Source: Actinomycetes bacterium
GTDB lineage: Bacteria; Actinomycetota; Acidimicrobiia; Acidimicrobiales; SZUA-35
Assembly (NCBI GenBank): GCA_024227975.1
Contig: JAAETV010000026.1
Span: 1-29,262 of the forward strand
Length of the DNA stretch: 29,262 nt
Direction: 5' to 3'
Part shown: one piece after another, positions 1-8,482 of the stretch
How the letters are laid out: each line of letters opens with the position of its first letter
Position numbering within the stretch: position 1 is the first letter of the stretch
Notes under the pieces: generated by a model
The model's input: only the letters and a program-made list of their open reading frames with translations
The model's database searches: none
What the model was told of the DNA's origin: nothing
Translations under genes and position numbers: made by a program

Positions 1-1
1 C

Positions 2-250
2 CGGCAGGAGCGCTGGGTGGCCCTTCACCGCAACCGGGTTGATGCCGCCATGCTGGCCGTCGGGGCTGCCTTTGACTACGGGGCGGGGACGTTGGTCAAC
101 CCACCGGCCTGGATGCAACGGCTCGGCCTCCAGTGGCTGTATCGCCTGGCACAGGAGCCGAGCCGATTGTGGCGCCGCTACTTGCTGACCAACACTCACT
201 TCCTCTTCACCTTCGGGCTGGCTATGTTGCGGCGCCCCAAGGCCACCTGA
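2..250 (+). CDS. WecB/TagA/CpsF-family glycosyltransferase, C-terminal end (partial)
   Basis: Only the last 82 residues are present; the gene runs in from the left edge. The readable part carries the family's typical C-terminal pattern: Q-E-R-W near the edge, then VGAAFDYGAGT, then a W-M-Q-R-L-G-L-x-W-L-Y-R-L stretch followed by QEPSRLWRRY. Family members transfer N-acetylmannosaminuronate, N-acetylmannosamine or similar sugars onto an undecaprenyl-diphosphate-linked acceptor at the cytoplasmic face of the membrane. The stop lies 17 bases before the start of the next glycosyltransferase, so the two are probably co-transcribed in the polysaccharide locus. Family assignment is firm; the sugar cannot be told from this fragment. 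Confidence 0.9.
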   Translation, partial: RQERWVALHRNRVDAAMLAVGAAFDYGAGTLVNPPAWMQRLGLQWLYRLAQEPSRLWRRYLLTNTHFLFTFGLAMLRRPKAT

Positions 251-267
251 GCGAGCCTGCTTCACCC

Positions 268-1425
268 ATGTCGACCGTCGTCTTCGCCATGGAGTGGGTA
301 CCCCAATACCGGGTTCCGTTCTATGCCGGGGTTCGGGAGCGCTTAGCCGAAGATGGTATTGAGGTCCGACTCGTCCATGGCGACCCTCCGGCCAGTCGCA
401 GGGCCCGGGGTGACGACCAGTCCCTCCCGTGGGCTGAGACGGTCCCAAACAGATTCTGGACGGTTCACGGCCTAGAGCTGACCCTTCAACCTGTGCTGAG
501 ACGTCTGAAAGGCGCTGAACTGATCATTCTCCAGCAGGAGACGGGCCTGCTGGTCAACTATCCGGTCCTGATTCGGTCGAAGCTCGGCGGAACCCCGGTT
601 GCTCTCTGGGGTCATGGTCACAACTTCAATCCCCTCGAGGCCAGCGCTCCGGCCGAGTGGGTCAAGTCCAAGATCACGCCCCTGGCCGACTGGATCTTCG
701 CATACACCGAGCGCTCGGCCGAAGTCTTCGGTTCGCTCGGCATCACGCGAGAGCGGATAACGGTCGTCCAAAACGCCGTCGACACCGACGCCCTCCGAGC
801 TGCAGCAACCAGCGGGACCGGGACCCCAATCGGGGGCGTGTCGGATGAGATCGCCCGTCTGGTGGCCGAGGTCGGGGAGAGGGGGGCGCGGGTGGGGTGG
901 ATCGTGTCGGCCCTCGACCGCTGGAAGCGGGTGCCGTTCCTACTCGAGACCATCGATGCCACCCGAGAGCGGGTCGACGACTTCGAGTTCTTCGCCCTCG
1001 GCGCTGGAACCGATGCAAACATCTTGCGTGAGGCGGCCAGAACTCGCCCCTGGCTCCATGCCGTCGGTCCCGTCTTCGGACCGGACAAAGCTGCCATCGG
1101 CCGGCTGGCCGAGCTGACGATCCACCCCGGCCTCATCGGGCTTCATGTTCTGGATGCGTTCGCGACGGCCAGTCCCATGGTGACCGCCGACATCTCATAT
1201 CACAGCCACGAGATCGACTACCTGGAACCCGGAGTCAACGGGGTCATGCTCGACTCCGAGGCAACGGTGAGCGATTTCGCATCCACTGTTGCCGCCTTGC
1301 TCGAAGATGAGGCGCGCCTGAAGACCCTCCAGGAGGGGTGCCGAGAGGCGGCCTCGATGTACACCATGGAAGCCATGATCGAACGCTTCGCCGCCGGGGT
1401 ACGCTCGGCCTTGGCCGCAGCTTGA
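268..1425 (+). CDS. GT-B fold glycosyltransferase (GT4/group 1-like)
   Basis: A 385-residue protein is read from the ATG at 268. The frame is open upstream to 133, but that part overlaps the preceding gene, and MSTVVFAMEWVPQYRVPFY is a normal GT-B beginning. The C-terminal half has the nucleotide-sugar-binding layout of group 1 glycosyltransferases: VGWIVSALDRWKR, then a helix-rich stretch, then EPGVNGVML followed by a helical tail. The product would add one sugar to the lipid-linked repeat unit in the cytoplasm. It sits between a WecB/TagA-type transferase and the flippase gene, which begins 2 bases after its stop, suggesting translational coupling. Donor and acceptor are unknown. The canonical E-x7-E motif is not clear, so the exact CAZy family is uncertain. 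Confidence 0.85.
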   Translation: MSTVVFAMEWVPQYRVPFYAGVRERLAEDGIEVRLVHGDPPASRRARGDDQSLPWAETVPNRFWTVHGLELTLQPVLRRLKGAELIILQQETGLLVNYPVLIRSKLGGTPVALWGHGHNFNPLEASAPAEWVKSKITPLADWIFAYTERSAEVFGSLGITRERITVVQNAVDTDALRAAATSGTGTPIGGVSDEIARLVAEVGERGARVGWIVSALDRWKRVPFLLETIDATRERVDDFEFFALGAGTDANILREAARTRPWLHAVGPVFGPDKAAIGRLAELTIHPGLIGLHVLDAFATASPMVTADISYHSHEIDYLEPGVNGVMLDSEATVSDFASTVAALLEDEARLKTLQEGCREAASMYTMEAMIERFAAGVRSALAAA

Positions 1426-1427
1426 AC

Positions 1428-2726
1428 ATGGCTCGCGGATCGGGTGGAGCAACAACGACCATGAAGGAGCGGATCGCTTCCATTGGCCCCGAAGGCCTGG
1501 CCCGCCGAGCCGGATGGGCTGGGGCAGTGGAAGTGATGCAGCTGATCAGCTCGCTGCTGGTGTTCTTCGTCTTGGCCTCACTCATGACCAAAGACGACTA
1601 CGGCCGGATGACCGCGGTCCTAGGTATGGCCATGGTCGCCAGTGGATTGGCCGGCTTCGGGTCGCATGTCCTGCTGATCAAGAGGGTCTCCCAAGGGGAG
1701 CCGTTGTCGCAGGCCTGGCCCCGGGCCACCTCGGTTGGCATCATCGGCCCCGCCGTCGGCGCGCTCGTCTTGATCGGCCTCCAGCCCTTCCTTCTCTCCA
1801 ACGTCGACCGGCTTCCCTACATCCTCCTGGTATTGGCTCAGGTCAATTTCTTCTGGTTGAGCGAGCTGGCCGTCTTCGTCGGAAACGGCACCCGCCGGCT
1901 CAAGGAAGCGGCCCAGATTCGCTTCATGATCCTCTGCTGTCGGCTCCTGGCTCTTGGTTGGTTTGCCCTTTGGGGTGGGGGAGAGCTGGTGCGCTGGGCC
2001 GCCGCCAGCATGATCTCTTTCGCTGTTAGCGCTGTCCTAGCTGTCGGCTACATCTGGCTGGTGTTCGGGGTCAGGCCAAGCCTGCTACAGGGTCGCATGG
2101 TTGACGTGCGTGAGGGGACACCGTATTCGATCAACGCGGTCTCTGAGAGCCTGGTCGATGTCTCGGACCGCCCCCTGCTTGCCCACTACGGTCATCTGGC
2201 CGATGCCGGTGTCTATGGTCTTGGAGGTCGGATCGCCCAGCTTGGCTATCTGCCACTGCGCATCATTATGAGGGCGAGCGATGCTGACCTGTTCCATGCC
2301 GGCAAGCGGGGGACGGCGCCGGCCTTTGCCGTAGCCCGCTCCCTGCTGGGCCCCAGTGTTGCCCTCAGCGTCGGAGTCGGGGTCGCTATGGTGGTCCTGG
2401 CTCCAGTCGTGCCGCTCATGATTGGTGACAAGTGGATCGCGGCCGTCGACGCCATCCGCCTACTGGCCGCCCTTCCTCTGGTCAGAGGGGTGCAATGGCT
2501 TCTCGGCAACACCCTCAGCGCGTCGGCCCATCAGATGTGGCGGGTGGGAGCAACCTGGTCAGCGGCCGCTCTCAACCTCAGTCTCAACCTGATCCTGTTG
2601 CCGACTGGAACCTGGCGGACCGCGGTGTTCACCACCATGGTCAGCGAGGTGTATCTGACCGCTGCTCTGGGAGCATTCATCCTCTACTGGGTCCGACGAG
2701 AGAGTACGGATGCGCGTGGCCAGTAG
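1428..2726 (+). CDS. Polysaccharide flippase, Wzx/MATE-like membrane protein
   Basis: A 432-residue, strongly hydrophobic protein with about a dozen membrane segments, beginning with one at about residues 35-55 (LISSLLVFFVLASLM) and followed by the Gly-rich, Arg-separated hydrophobic stretches typical of the polysaccharide-biosynthesis (Wzx/RfbX) branch of the MOP superfamily. It would move undecaprenyl-linked repeat units to the outer face of the membrane. The ATG at 1428 lies 2 bases after the previous stop. An alternative ATG at 1461 has a better spaced purine-rich site (GGTGGAG at 1443-1449) and gives 421 residues. The 3' end overlaps the next gene by 17 bases. The family is clear from hydrophobicity pattern and locus rather than from a single motif. 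Confidence 0.8.
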   Translation: MARGSGGATTTMKERIASIGPEGLARRAGWAGAVEVMQLISSLLVFFVLASLMTKDDYGRMTAVLGMAMVASGLAGFGSHVLLIKRVSQGEPLSQAWPRATSVGIIGPAVGALVLIGLQPFLLSNVDRLPYILLVLAQVNFFWLSELAVFVGNGTRRLKEAAQIRFMILCCRLLALGWFALWGGGELVRWAAASMISFAVSAVLAVGYIWLVFGVRPSLLQGRMVDVREGTPYSINAVSESLVDVSDRPLLAHYGHLADAGVYGLGGRIAQLGYLPLRIIMRASDADLFHAGKRGTAPAFAVARSLLGPSVALSVGVGVAMVVLAPVVPLMIGDKWIAAVDAIRLLAALPLVRGVQWLLGNTLSASAHQMWRVGATWSAAALNLSLNLILLPTGTWRTAVFTTMVSEVYLTAALGAFILYWVRRESTDARGQ

Positions 2727-4152
2727 CCTCGAGCGGGTGACGGGCCAGGTTGGTGAACATCCAAGAACCGGATCAAGGGCCCTTCGAACACCGGCGACGG
2801 TTGCCGCCGGCTTGCTCGGGGCCTCGCTTGCCATCACCGCCTGCGGGGGCCAGGAGGTCATTGCCCCCGAGCTCAACACCACGACCGCTCCTGTTGAGCT
2901 GAACATCGTGGCCCCCCCGACCACGGTCGAGGCCCCCCCGGTGGCCGAAGTCGACACCGATCCGCTGACCCTCTATGTCGATGGGGTCGTCGGTGACGAC
3001 GCCAACGATGGCCAGACAGTCGGCACGGCGCTCCGGTCGCTACAGACGGCCCTTGACCGACTGCAGCCTGGGAACACCTTGTTCCTGCTGGACGGGACCT
3101 ACGCCGAGGTCGAGGAGGTGGGTAACGCCCACTATGTCCTGGATGCCAGCGGCACAGCCGAAGCCTGGATCACGATCACGGGCGCTCCAGGGGCACGACC
3201 TGTCATTGTGGCCAGCGACGGCAATGGGATCTCGATCAGGGGCGACTATGTGGACGTGTCTGGCCTCGAGATCCGAGGTCAGGGCTTCAGCGCCGAGAAT
3301 CCATACGGTTGGGGCATCTTGATCCGCAACTCGCATCATGTGCGTCTGGCCAACAACCAGATCTATGGGATGGCGGTCGGTGGTATCAGCTCCGTTGAGT
3401 CGGCCAATCTGGAGATCACGGGCAACGAGGTTTTCGACAACTCGTTCTGGGGGACCGAGCAAGGGAGTGGAATCTCGATCTGGCACTCAGTAGATGCTGG
3501 TTTCGGGCCCGGGACCGACGGCTACCACGATCGGGTGATCGGTAACACCGTCTACCGCAACGAGAACAAGGTGTTCTCCCGCTGGCGGGATAACGACATC
3601 ATGACCGACGGCAACGGCATCATCGTCGATCAGTCTCAGGAGACGGGGTACACGGGGCGGACCCTGATCGCCAACAATGTTGTGTTCGACAATGGGGGCC
3701 GAGCCATCCTCGTTCTCGAGTCGTCTCGAGTCGATGTGGTCTTCAACACCACCTTCCACAATGGTCGAACGAACGGGCTCGAAGGTGGTCCCGTCGAGTT
3801 GGCGGCCAGTCGGGCTGATGATGTCCGCTTGCTCAACAATTTGGCCTGGAGCCGGCCGGGAGCTCCCGCCGTTACCGTCAGCGACGCCACCAATGTGGTC
3901 ATGGGTGGCAATCTCCTGGTCACGGAGAACCACTCGGGCATGTCAACCGACCTCGATGTCGTTACCTCCCAGGACCCTGGCCTGGTCGCCCCCGGTATTG
4001 ACCCTGCTCTGGTCGACTTCCGCCCAACGTCGGACAGTCTGGTCATCGGGCGGGCTATTCCGGTGGTACCACCCCTTCCCTTCGACGCTGACGGACTCCC
4101 CCGGGAATTGCTCGATCCTGCCGCCGGCGCCTATGAGCCTGCTTCCAGCTAG
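2710..4152 (+). CDS. Secreted lipoprotein with right-handed parallel beta-helix fold
   Basis: A 480-residue protein. The N-terminus is a long basic region, a hydrophobic core (residues 30-44) and a lipobox ending ITAC, placing the lipidated Cys at residue 45. A Thr/Pro/Val-rich linker follows to about residue 90. The rest reads as parallel beta-helix: YVDGVVGDDANDG with the usual 'G-D-D-x-N-D-G ... LQTAL' entry, then repeated strand-turn units with Asn ladders such as LANNQIYGMA, ITGNEVFDN, VIGNTVYRN and IANNVVFDN. This fold occurs in polysaccharide lyases, C5-epimerases and related surface enzymes. Its start lies inside the flippase gene (17-base overlap), so it is tightly coupled to export. 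A role in trimming, modifying or binding the exported polymer is inferred; no catalytic triad could be identified by eye. Confidence 0.85.
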   Translation: MRVASSLERVTGQVGEHPRTGSRALRTPATVAAGLLGASLAITACGGQEVIAPELNTTTAPVELNIVAPPTTVEAPPVAEVDTDPLTLYVDGVVGDDANDGQTVGTALRSLQTALDRLQPGNTLFLLDGTYAEVEEVGNAHYVLDASGTAEAWITITGAPGARPVIVASDGNGISIRGDYVDVSGLEIRGQGFSAENPYGWGILIRNSHHVRLANNQIYGMAVGGISSVESANLEITGNEVFDNSFWGTEQGSGISIWHSVDAGFGPGTDGYHDRVIGNTVYRNENKVFSRWRDNDIMTDGNGIIVDQSQETGYTGRTLIANNVVFDNGGRAILVLESSRVDVVFNTTFHNGRTNGLEGGPVELAASRADDVRLLNNLAWSRPGAPAVTVSDATNVVMGGNLLVTENHSGMSTDLDVVTSQDPGLVAPGIDPALVDFRPTSDSLVIGRAIPVVPPLPFDADGLPRELLDPAAGAYEPASS

Positions 4153-4167
4153 TTGTCGCTTCGGGTT

Positions 4168-5577
4168 CTAGCCGATCCGGATGGAATCCCCGTCGACCAC
4201 CTTGTTGGCCAGATCCTTGTTGGCGAAGCGTGGGCCGAGCGAGGGGAGGCGGTGTCCGGTGGCGTTGGCATGGGTGGCTGCCCGCAAGTCGTTCGACAGC
4301 CCGAGATCGTCTCGGTGGCGGAGGTGGAGTGATACCGAGAGCACGGCGACCACGAACATCATCCAGCCCAGAAACTCCGAGCTCATTCCCGACTCGGTGA
4401 TGGACATCAGCAGGGTCGAGGTGAGGAAGACAAGAGGCCACAGCCCGACAGCGCCAGGAACAATGGCCACGATCTTGATGGCCCGGGCAACCGCCCGCAG
4501 GTAGACGATCAGGAACAACACGACGGCGAAGAGCCCGATCTCGAGCCAGATCTGGAGGAGGGCATTGTGGGCGTGGCTCGGATTCCAGCGGGCCTGGATC
4601 CAGAGCTCGTGGACAGGGCTGAAATAGCCACCGAAGGTGGCGGCATAGCCATGGCCGAGCCAAGGCCGCTCTATAGCGACGGGGATCAGGCTCTGCCACA
4701 TGGGCACTCGTCCGGTGAGAGTGACGTCCTTGTCGAGCCACTCGGCCAATATGCCGATATTGGCGGTAGCGAAGGCCACGGTGAACAGGGCGCTTCCGCC
4801 CAGGCTGAGCAGCACCGCTCCCCTCAACGTCTTGCGACTGCGGAATAGGTGATACACCACCATCAACGCCGTAGGGACAAGCCCGGCCACCAGCATCGTC
4901 TTCGACTGTGAGCCGATCAAGAGACCCAGCTGAACCAGGACACCGCCGTAGGCGAAGAACCGGCCGGGACGGTAGGCCCTGCCGGCAACGATGAGGGTCG
5001 GGATGGCCAGGGCGGCCACATAGCCGAGAGCGTTCTTCTGGGGGAAGACCCCGGTGAACCTGTCGCCGCTGTCAATGCCGAACTGGGGAAAGGCCGCGAT
5101 GAAGGCAACATTGATCATGGCCGAGATCAGGAACATGACAGCTAGCAAGCGGATGATCTGGTCGAGTGAGAACCGGAGAACCAGGTACGACGCGAACAGG
5201 GTGACGGCAATGAAGACTATTCCGCGACTTGCCGTCTCGACCGGATCCACCGACCAGAAGGTCGAAGCCAGGGTCATACCGGCGAACAAGTAGAGGGTGG
5301 TCTCCAGCTTGAACATGGTGATGAGATGGTCGATGCTGCCTGCCACCCGGGCGAAGGCCAGACCAGTGATGCCCAGTTCCAATACCACCAGCAGAGGGTT
5401 CGATGAGTCGGTCAGGAAGTCTGTCCGGGACACGAACCAGACGTTCGGGGTGTGGTGGATGAAGATGAAGGCCGCCAGTACCACCAAAGCCCGCTCGGTT
5501 AGCCCAGGCCGCGCCAGTACTGTCGCCTGCTGATTGGGTGCGACGAGGGGGGTGGAGGGTGCGACGGTGAGGGTCAT
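4168..5577 (-). CDS. O-antigen ligase/polymerase family membrane protein (Wzy-like)
   Basis: A 469-residue polytopic membrane protein with roughly a dozen hydrophobic segments. The diagnostic part is the Wzy_C/O-antigen-ligase region at about residues 210-350: SQSKTMLVAGL, then a large outward loop holding GHGYAATFGGYFSP and the NPSHAHNALLQIWLEIGL motif, in which the His-Ala-His-Asn group matches the conserved catalytic His region of the family. In this locus it most likely polymerises repeat units on the outer face of the membrane; transfer of a finished chain to another acceptor is the alternative. Its ATG overlaps the stop of the upstream kinase gene by 4 bases (ATGA), so kinase and polymerase form one transcription unit. 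It converges on the beta-helix gene with a 15-base gap and no visible terminator. Confidence 0.88.
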   Translation of the reverse strand: MTLTVAPSTPLVAPNQQATVLARPGLTERALVVLAAFIFIHHTPNVWFVSRTDFLTDSSNPLLVVLELGITGLAFARVAGSIDHLITMFKLETTLYLFAGMTLASTFWSVDPVETASRGIVFIAVTLFASYLVLRFSLDQIIRLLAVMFLISAMINVAFIAAFPQFGIDSGDRFTGVFPQKNALGYVAALAIPTLIVAGRAYRPGRFFAYGGVLVQLGLLIGSQSKTMLVAGLVPTALMVVYHLFRSRKTLRGAVLLSLGGSALFTVAFATANIGILAEWLDKDVTLTGRVPMWQSLIPVAIERPWLGHGYAATFGGYFSPVHELWIQARWNPSHAHNALLQIWLEIGLFAVVLFLIVYLRAVARAIKIVAIVPGAVGLWPLVFLTSTLLMSITESGMSSEFLGWMMFVVAVLSVSLHLRHRDDLGLSNDLRAATHANATGHRLPSLGPRFANKDLANKVVDGDSIRIG

Positions 5578-7247
5578 CCCCCAGGCGGACTGGCATCGGA
5601 GCGGTAATAGGCGTACTTGTCTCGCCGGAACAGACCGCCCCGCTCGAACTTCTCGCGGTTCATGACCGCCCCGAGAAGCTTCGAACCGCTGCGTTCAAGA
5701 TCGGCCCGGACCTGGAGTAGGTCTGAGGTCTCGGTTCGCTCGGTATCCACGACCACGATGACGCCGTCGACATAGCGGGCGGCCGAGACGGCGTCAGCCG
5801 TGCTCAACACCGGTGGAGTGTCGATGATGACGTACTCCACGTCTTCTCGCTCGAGCTCCTTGATCATCTGTTCGAAACGATCAGAGTTGAGGAGCTCGCC
5901 CGGATTGCTGGGTGGGGTTCCGGCACGGATCAGCCAGAGGTTGTCGATCCCTGGGACTTTCTCGGCGTTGAGCTCAGCGGCCGCAGCCAGATACTCCGAG
6001 AGGCCAGGGCGCGGGCCCTCCATACCGAACAAGCGCTCCAGGGTTGGGCGGCGCAGGTCGGCCGAGACCAAGACACAGCGTGACCCGTTCTGGGCCAGGG
6101 CGATCGAGAGGTTGGCCGAGGTCAGGCTCTTTCCCTCAGCCGGCGAGGAACTGGTGACGATGACAGAGCTGACCCCACTCGACGAGTTGAGGAATTGGAC
6201 CGAGCTGCGTAGCCGACGGAATGCCTCTCGGGCCGCCGCTATTCGGGCCGCACCCCCCGTCGACAACATGATGAGGCTGCTGGGCCCGGCTCGATGACCG
6301 ATGCCGAGGGTCGGAATCGAACCCATCACCGTGGTGCCGAGGGCAAGGGCCACGTCTTCGGAGTCGCGGGCCGTTGTATCGAGGCGCTCCAGGAGGAATG
6401 CGGTTATGAACCCGAGCAGGCCACCGAGAAACAGACCACCGGCCAGGATCAGGTTCTGACCTACCCCGTCGGGGGCGCTCGGGGCCGTTGCCGTCCTCAG
6501 TAGCTCGCCAGCAGGGGCTCGGGTGGTCAGGTCGGCTCTAGCCCCGGCCGCGGTCGCCTCCTGCTGACGGATATTGCTGTTGATGGTCGACTTCTCGGCG
6601 CGAAGGGAGGCGATTTGGGCATCGATCTCGTCGAGACGTTGGGTCCGAGCCTCGCTTGGGTCGTTGTCACTCGCCACCTCGACCCGAGCGTCCTGCAGGT
6701 TCGAGATACTGGTCTGGATCTCACCGACCTCGAGCTGCTGGGATTTCATCTGCTCTTCGGCCAGGGTGATGGTCGAGTCGTAGTAGGCGACGGCGGCGCT
6801 CTCCCGCTGTTCAACATAGTTCTTGGCGAACGAATTGGCCGCAACCGGTGCTGCATCCCTGTTCAGCGAGGTATACGAGACCTGGAGGACATCTGAGTCG
6901 GGTCGGAACTCGACTTCGAGGTTCTTCAACAAGGCCTCGGGATTCGTGTCGAGCCCCATCTCGATGATCACCAGATCGGCGATCTCGTTGGAGGCCACGA
7001 TCTCCCGCTCTTTTTCGAGATTGGGGTTGACCAGCCGATTGGGGTCGTTGGACCCGATCGGGGTTGGCCGCAAGACCACGGTGGCGGTGGCGGTGTAGGT
7101 CGCAGTACGGGAGCTGGCGAAGAGGAAGGCGGCAGCCAAGCCCAACAGGGTGAGAGCAATCACCACCCATTTGTGGCGCTGCATCGCCCGGAGGTAGTCC
7201 TCGAGCCGGGCAGCCTCGGGCGCGGTGCTAGCGCTCTGATACATCAT
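5574..7247 (-). CDS. Wzz/BY-kinase: polysaccharide co-polymerase with tyrosine autokinase domain
   Basis: A 557-residue protein in one chain. A Wzz-type N-terminus has membrane segments at about 27-45 and 264-286 with a coiled-coil periplasmic-type region between (about 150-240). A cytoplasmic P-loop kinase follows: Walker A at 366-375 (SSSPAEGKSL), Walker A' at 392-402 (VLVSADLRRPT) and Walker B at 473-478 (VIIDTP). The tail carries a small Tyr cluster (Y545, Y547, Y548) where BY-kinases autophosphorylate. Such proteins set chain length through cycles of autophosphorylation. It is shorter than proteobacterial Wzc (about 720 residues), and Walker A has Ala where the family usually has Gly (P-G-E-G-K). 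ATG codons lie at 7247 and 7244, preceded by a purine-rich GAGGGGG site. The gap upstream (7248-7360) holds a 5-bp dyad (GGATA/TATCC, 7288-7304). The matching phosphatase is at 9184. Confidence 0.93.
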   Translation of the reverse strand: MMYQSASTAPEAARLEDYLRAMQRHKWVVIALTLLGLAAAFLFASSRTATYTATATVVLRPTPIGSNDPNRLVNPNLEKEREIVASNEIADLVIIEMGLDTNPEALLKNLEVEFRPDSDVLQVSYTSLNRDAAPVAANSFAKNYVEQRESAAVAYYDSTITLAEEQMKSQQLEVGEIQTSISNLQDARVEVASDNDPSEARTQRLDEIDAQIASLRAEKSTINSNIRQQEATAAGARADLTTRAPAGELLRTATAPSAPDGVGQNLILAGGLFLGGLLGFITAFLLERLDTTARDSEDVALALGTTVMGSIPTLGIGHRAGPSSLIMLSTGGAARIAAAREAFRRLRSSVQFLNSSSGVSSVIVTSSSPAEGKSLTSANLSIALAQNGSRCVLVSADLRRPTLERLFGMEGPRPGLSEYLAAAAELNAEKVPGIDNLWLIRAGTPPSNPGELLNSDRFEQMIKELEREDVEYVIIDTPPVLSTADAVSAARYVDGVIVVVDTERTETSDLLQVRADLERSGSKLLGAVMNREKFERGGLFRRDKYAYYRSDASPPGG

Positions 7248-7360
7248 GTTCTACGCCCCCTCTTGCGAGTAGGTGTGTTTTGCGGCGGGATAAGGATCGT
7301 ATCCGCCTCAGTGTCACTCGGGTTCGTTGGTCGGTCGAGGGCGCAACGCTGCGCTGGATG

Positions 7361-8398
7361 TCAGGTTCGCAGGGCGTCTTTGCCGTATGCCTGGTTGGCA
7401 CGGTTGAAGAGCCCCTGGAAGCTGCCCAAACCGCGGGAAGCCAAGACCAGGCCCTTCACTGCTCGGCCCGATTGTAGGGTCCCGAGTCCGGCCAGAACAG
7501 TCACCACTCCTTGGGCCAGCCTGACGCTGCCTCGGGCTGCTATCAGGAGGCGTCGGCTGATCGTTGGCTCACTCGCCAATTCGACCCGAACCCAGTTGGC
7601 TGTCGACGTCCGTTCCCGCCTGGTGACCCAGCGGATGGTAGTTCGTTCCGGGCCGACGTGCTCGGTCACCGGTGCCGTGGCCGACCAGCGGAGCCCAAGC
7701 CCCGCCCGCTTGGCCTGACGAGAGAAAGCGACGTCCTCGCCACCGGTGAAGCTGAACCCAGGATCGAACCGGAGACCATGGTCATTGATGCGCTCCATAT
7801 CAAGGGCGAGGTTTCCTGATCGGAGCCAGTCGAGATCGGATTCGTCGGGGGGATTGCTCCGATCGAACAGGGCCCCTGACCTCGTCCAGGCTGGGGGCTC
7901 ATGACCGAAACTGGTGTTGACTGGGCCACCGACGAGGGCAGCCCCGGTCGATGCCATGACTCGGATCAGACCGTCCGGCCAGCCCTCGGCTGCCTCTTCA
8001 TCATCGTCGATGAAGATCAAGACATCGGTTGTGGTCTCGTCCAGGGCACGATTTCTGGCCGCAGCCAAGCCCCGGGTCGGCTCGTGTACATAGCGCACCG
8101 GGATCTCGTCGGGGATGGTGGTCAGCCCGGCCACCGCCCCCTGGGCCGTTTTCAGGGGGTCGTTGTCGATGACGAGGATGCAGTTCAGGGCCCAGCCGTA
8201 GCACGGTCCGACGAACGAGTGGGGGCCAGCTATGACGCTGCGCAACGTGCGAACAAGCGAAGCCGGTCGCTCATAGGTAAGAATACCCACTGTTACTGAC
8301 ACTGGGTTGCCTGACTGGTCGGGCAGGGCCGGATTGGGTGCGTCAGGAGCCAAGATTCTTTCCTTTATCGTCGGATTGTGGCGACTACAACCAGGCAT
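7361..8398 (-). CDS. Glycosyltransferase family 2
   Basis: About 345 residues from the ATG at 8398. The catalytic GT-A domain opens with VSVTVGILTYERPASLVRTL, followed by a nucleotide-binding acidic site (LVIDNDP) and the metal-binding motif FIDDDEEAAEGW. Later comes SFTGGEDVAFSRQAKRAGL, the acceptor-side G-G-E-D motif of family 2. The C-terminal 80 residues are hydrophobic and basic and probably contact the membrane. It would add a sugar to the lipid-linked repeat unit. The start is uncertain: the frame is open to 8458, which would leave only 24 bases before the divergent gene. A TTG at 8353, preceded by AAAGGAAAG, gives 330 residues and is also plausible. It is followed after 113 bases by the kinase gene on the same strand. 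Confidence 0.87.
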   Translation of the reverse strand: MPGCSRHNPTIKERILAPDAPNPALPDQSGNPVSVTVGILTYERPASLVRTLRSVIAGPHSFVGPCYGWALNCILVIDNDPLKTAQGAVAGLTTIPDEIPVRYVHEPTRGLAAARNRALDETTTDVLIFIDDDEEAAEGWPDGLIRVMASTGAALVGGPVNTSFGHEPPAWTRSGALFDRSNPPDESDLDWLRSGNLALDMERINDHGLRFDPGFSFTGGEDVAFSRQAKRAGLGLRWSATAPVTEHVGPERTTIRWVTRRERTSTANWVRVELASEPTISRRLLIAARGSVRLAQGVVTVLAGLGTLQSGRAVKGLVLASRGLGSFQGLFNRANQAYGKDALRT

Positions 8399-8482
8399 TT
8401 TGCTCAGGCGGGAAAGGTACCCGCGGGGTGACGCCTTGCAGTACCGTGTCGTCGACATGGGGCTGGAGGTCTACAGCGATCA

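Noticed and set aside
4055..4741. A 228-codon - strand frame overlapping the polymerase gene
   Set aside because: It is a different frame of the same strand as a clear membrane protein, and its composition is Arg/Pro/His-rich.
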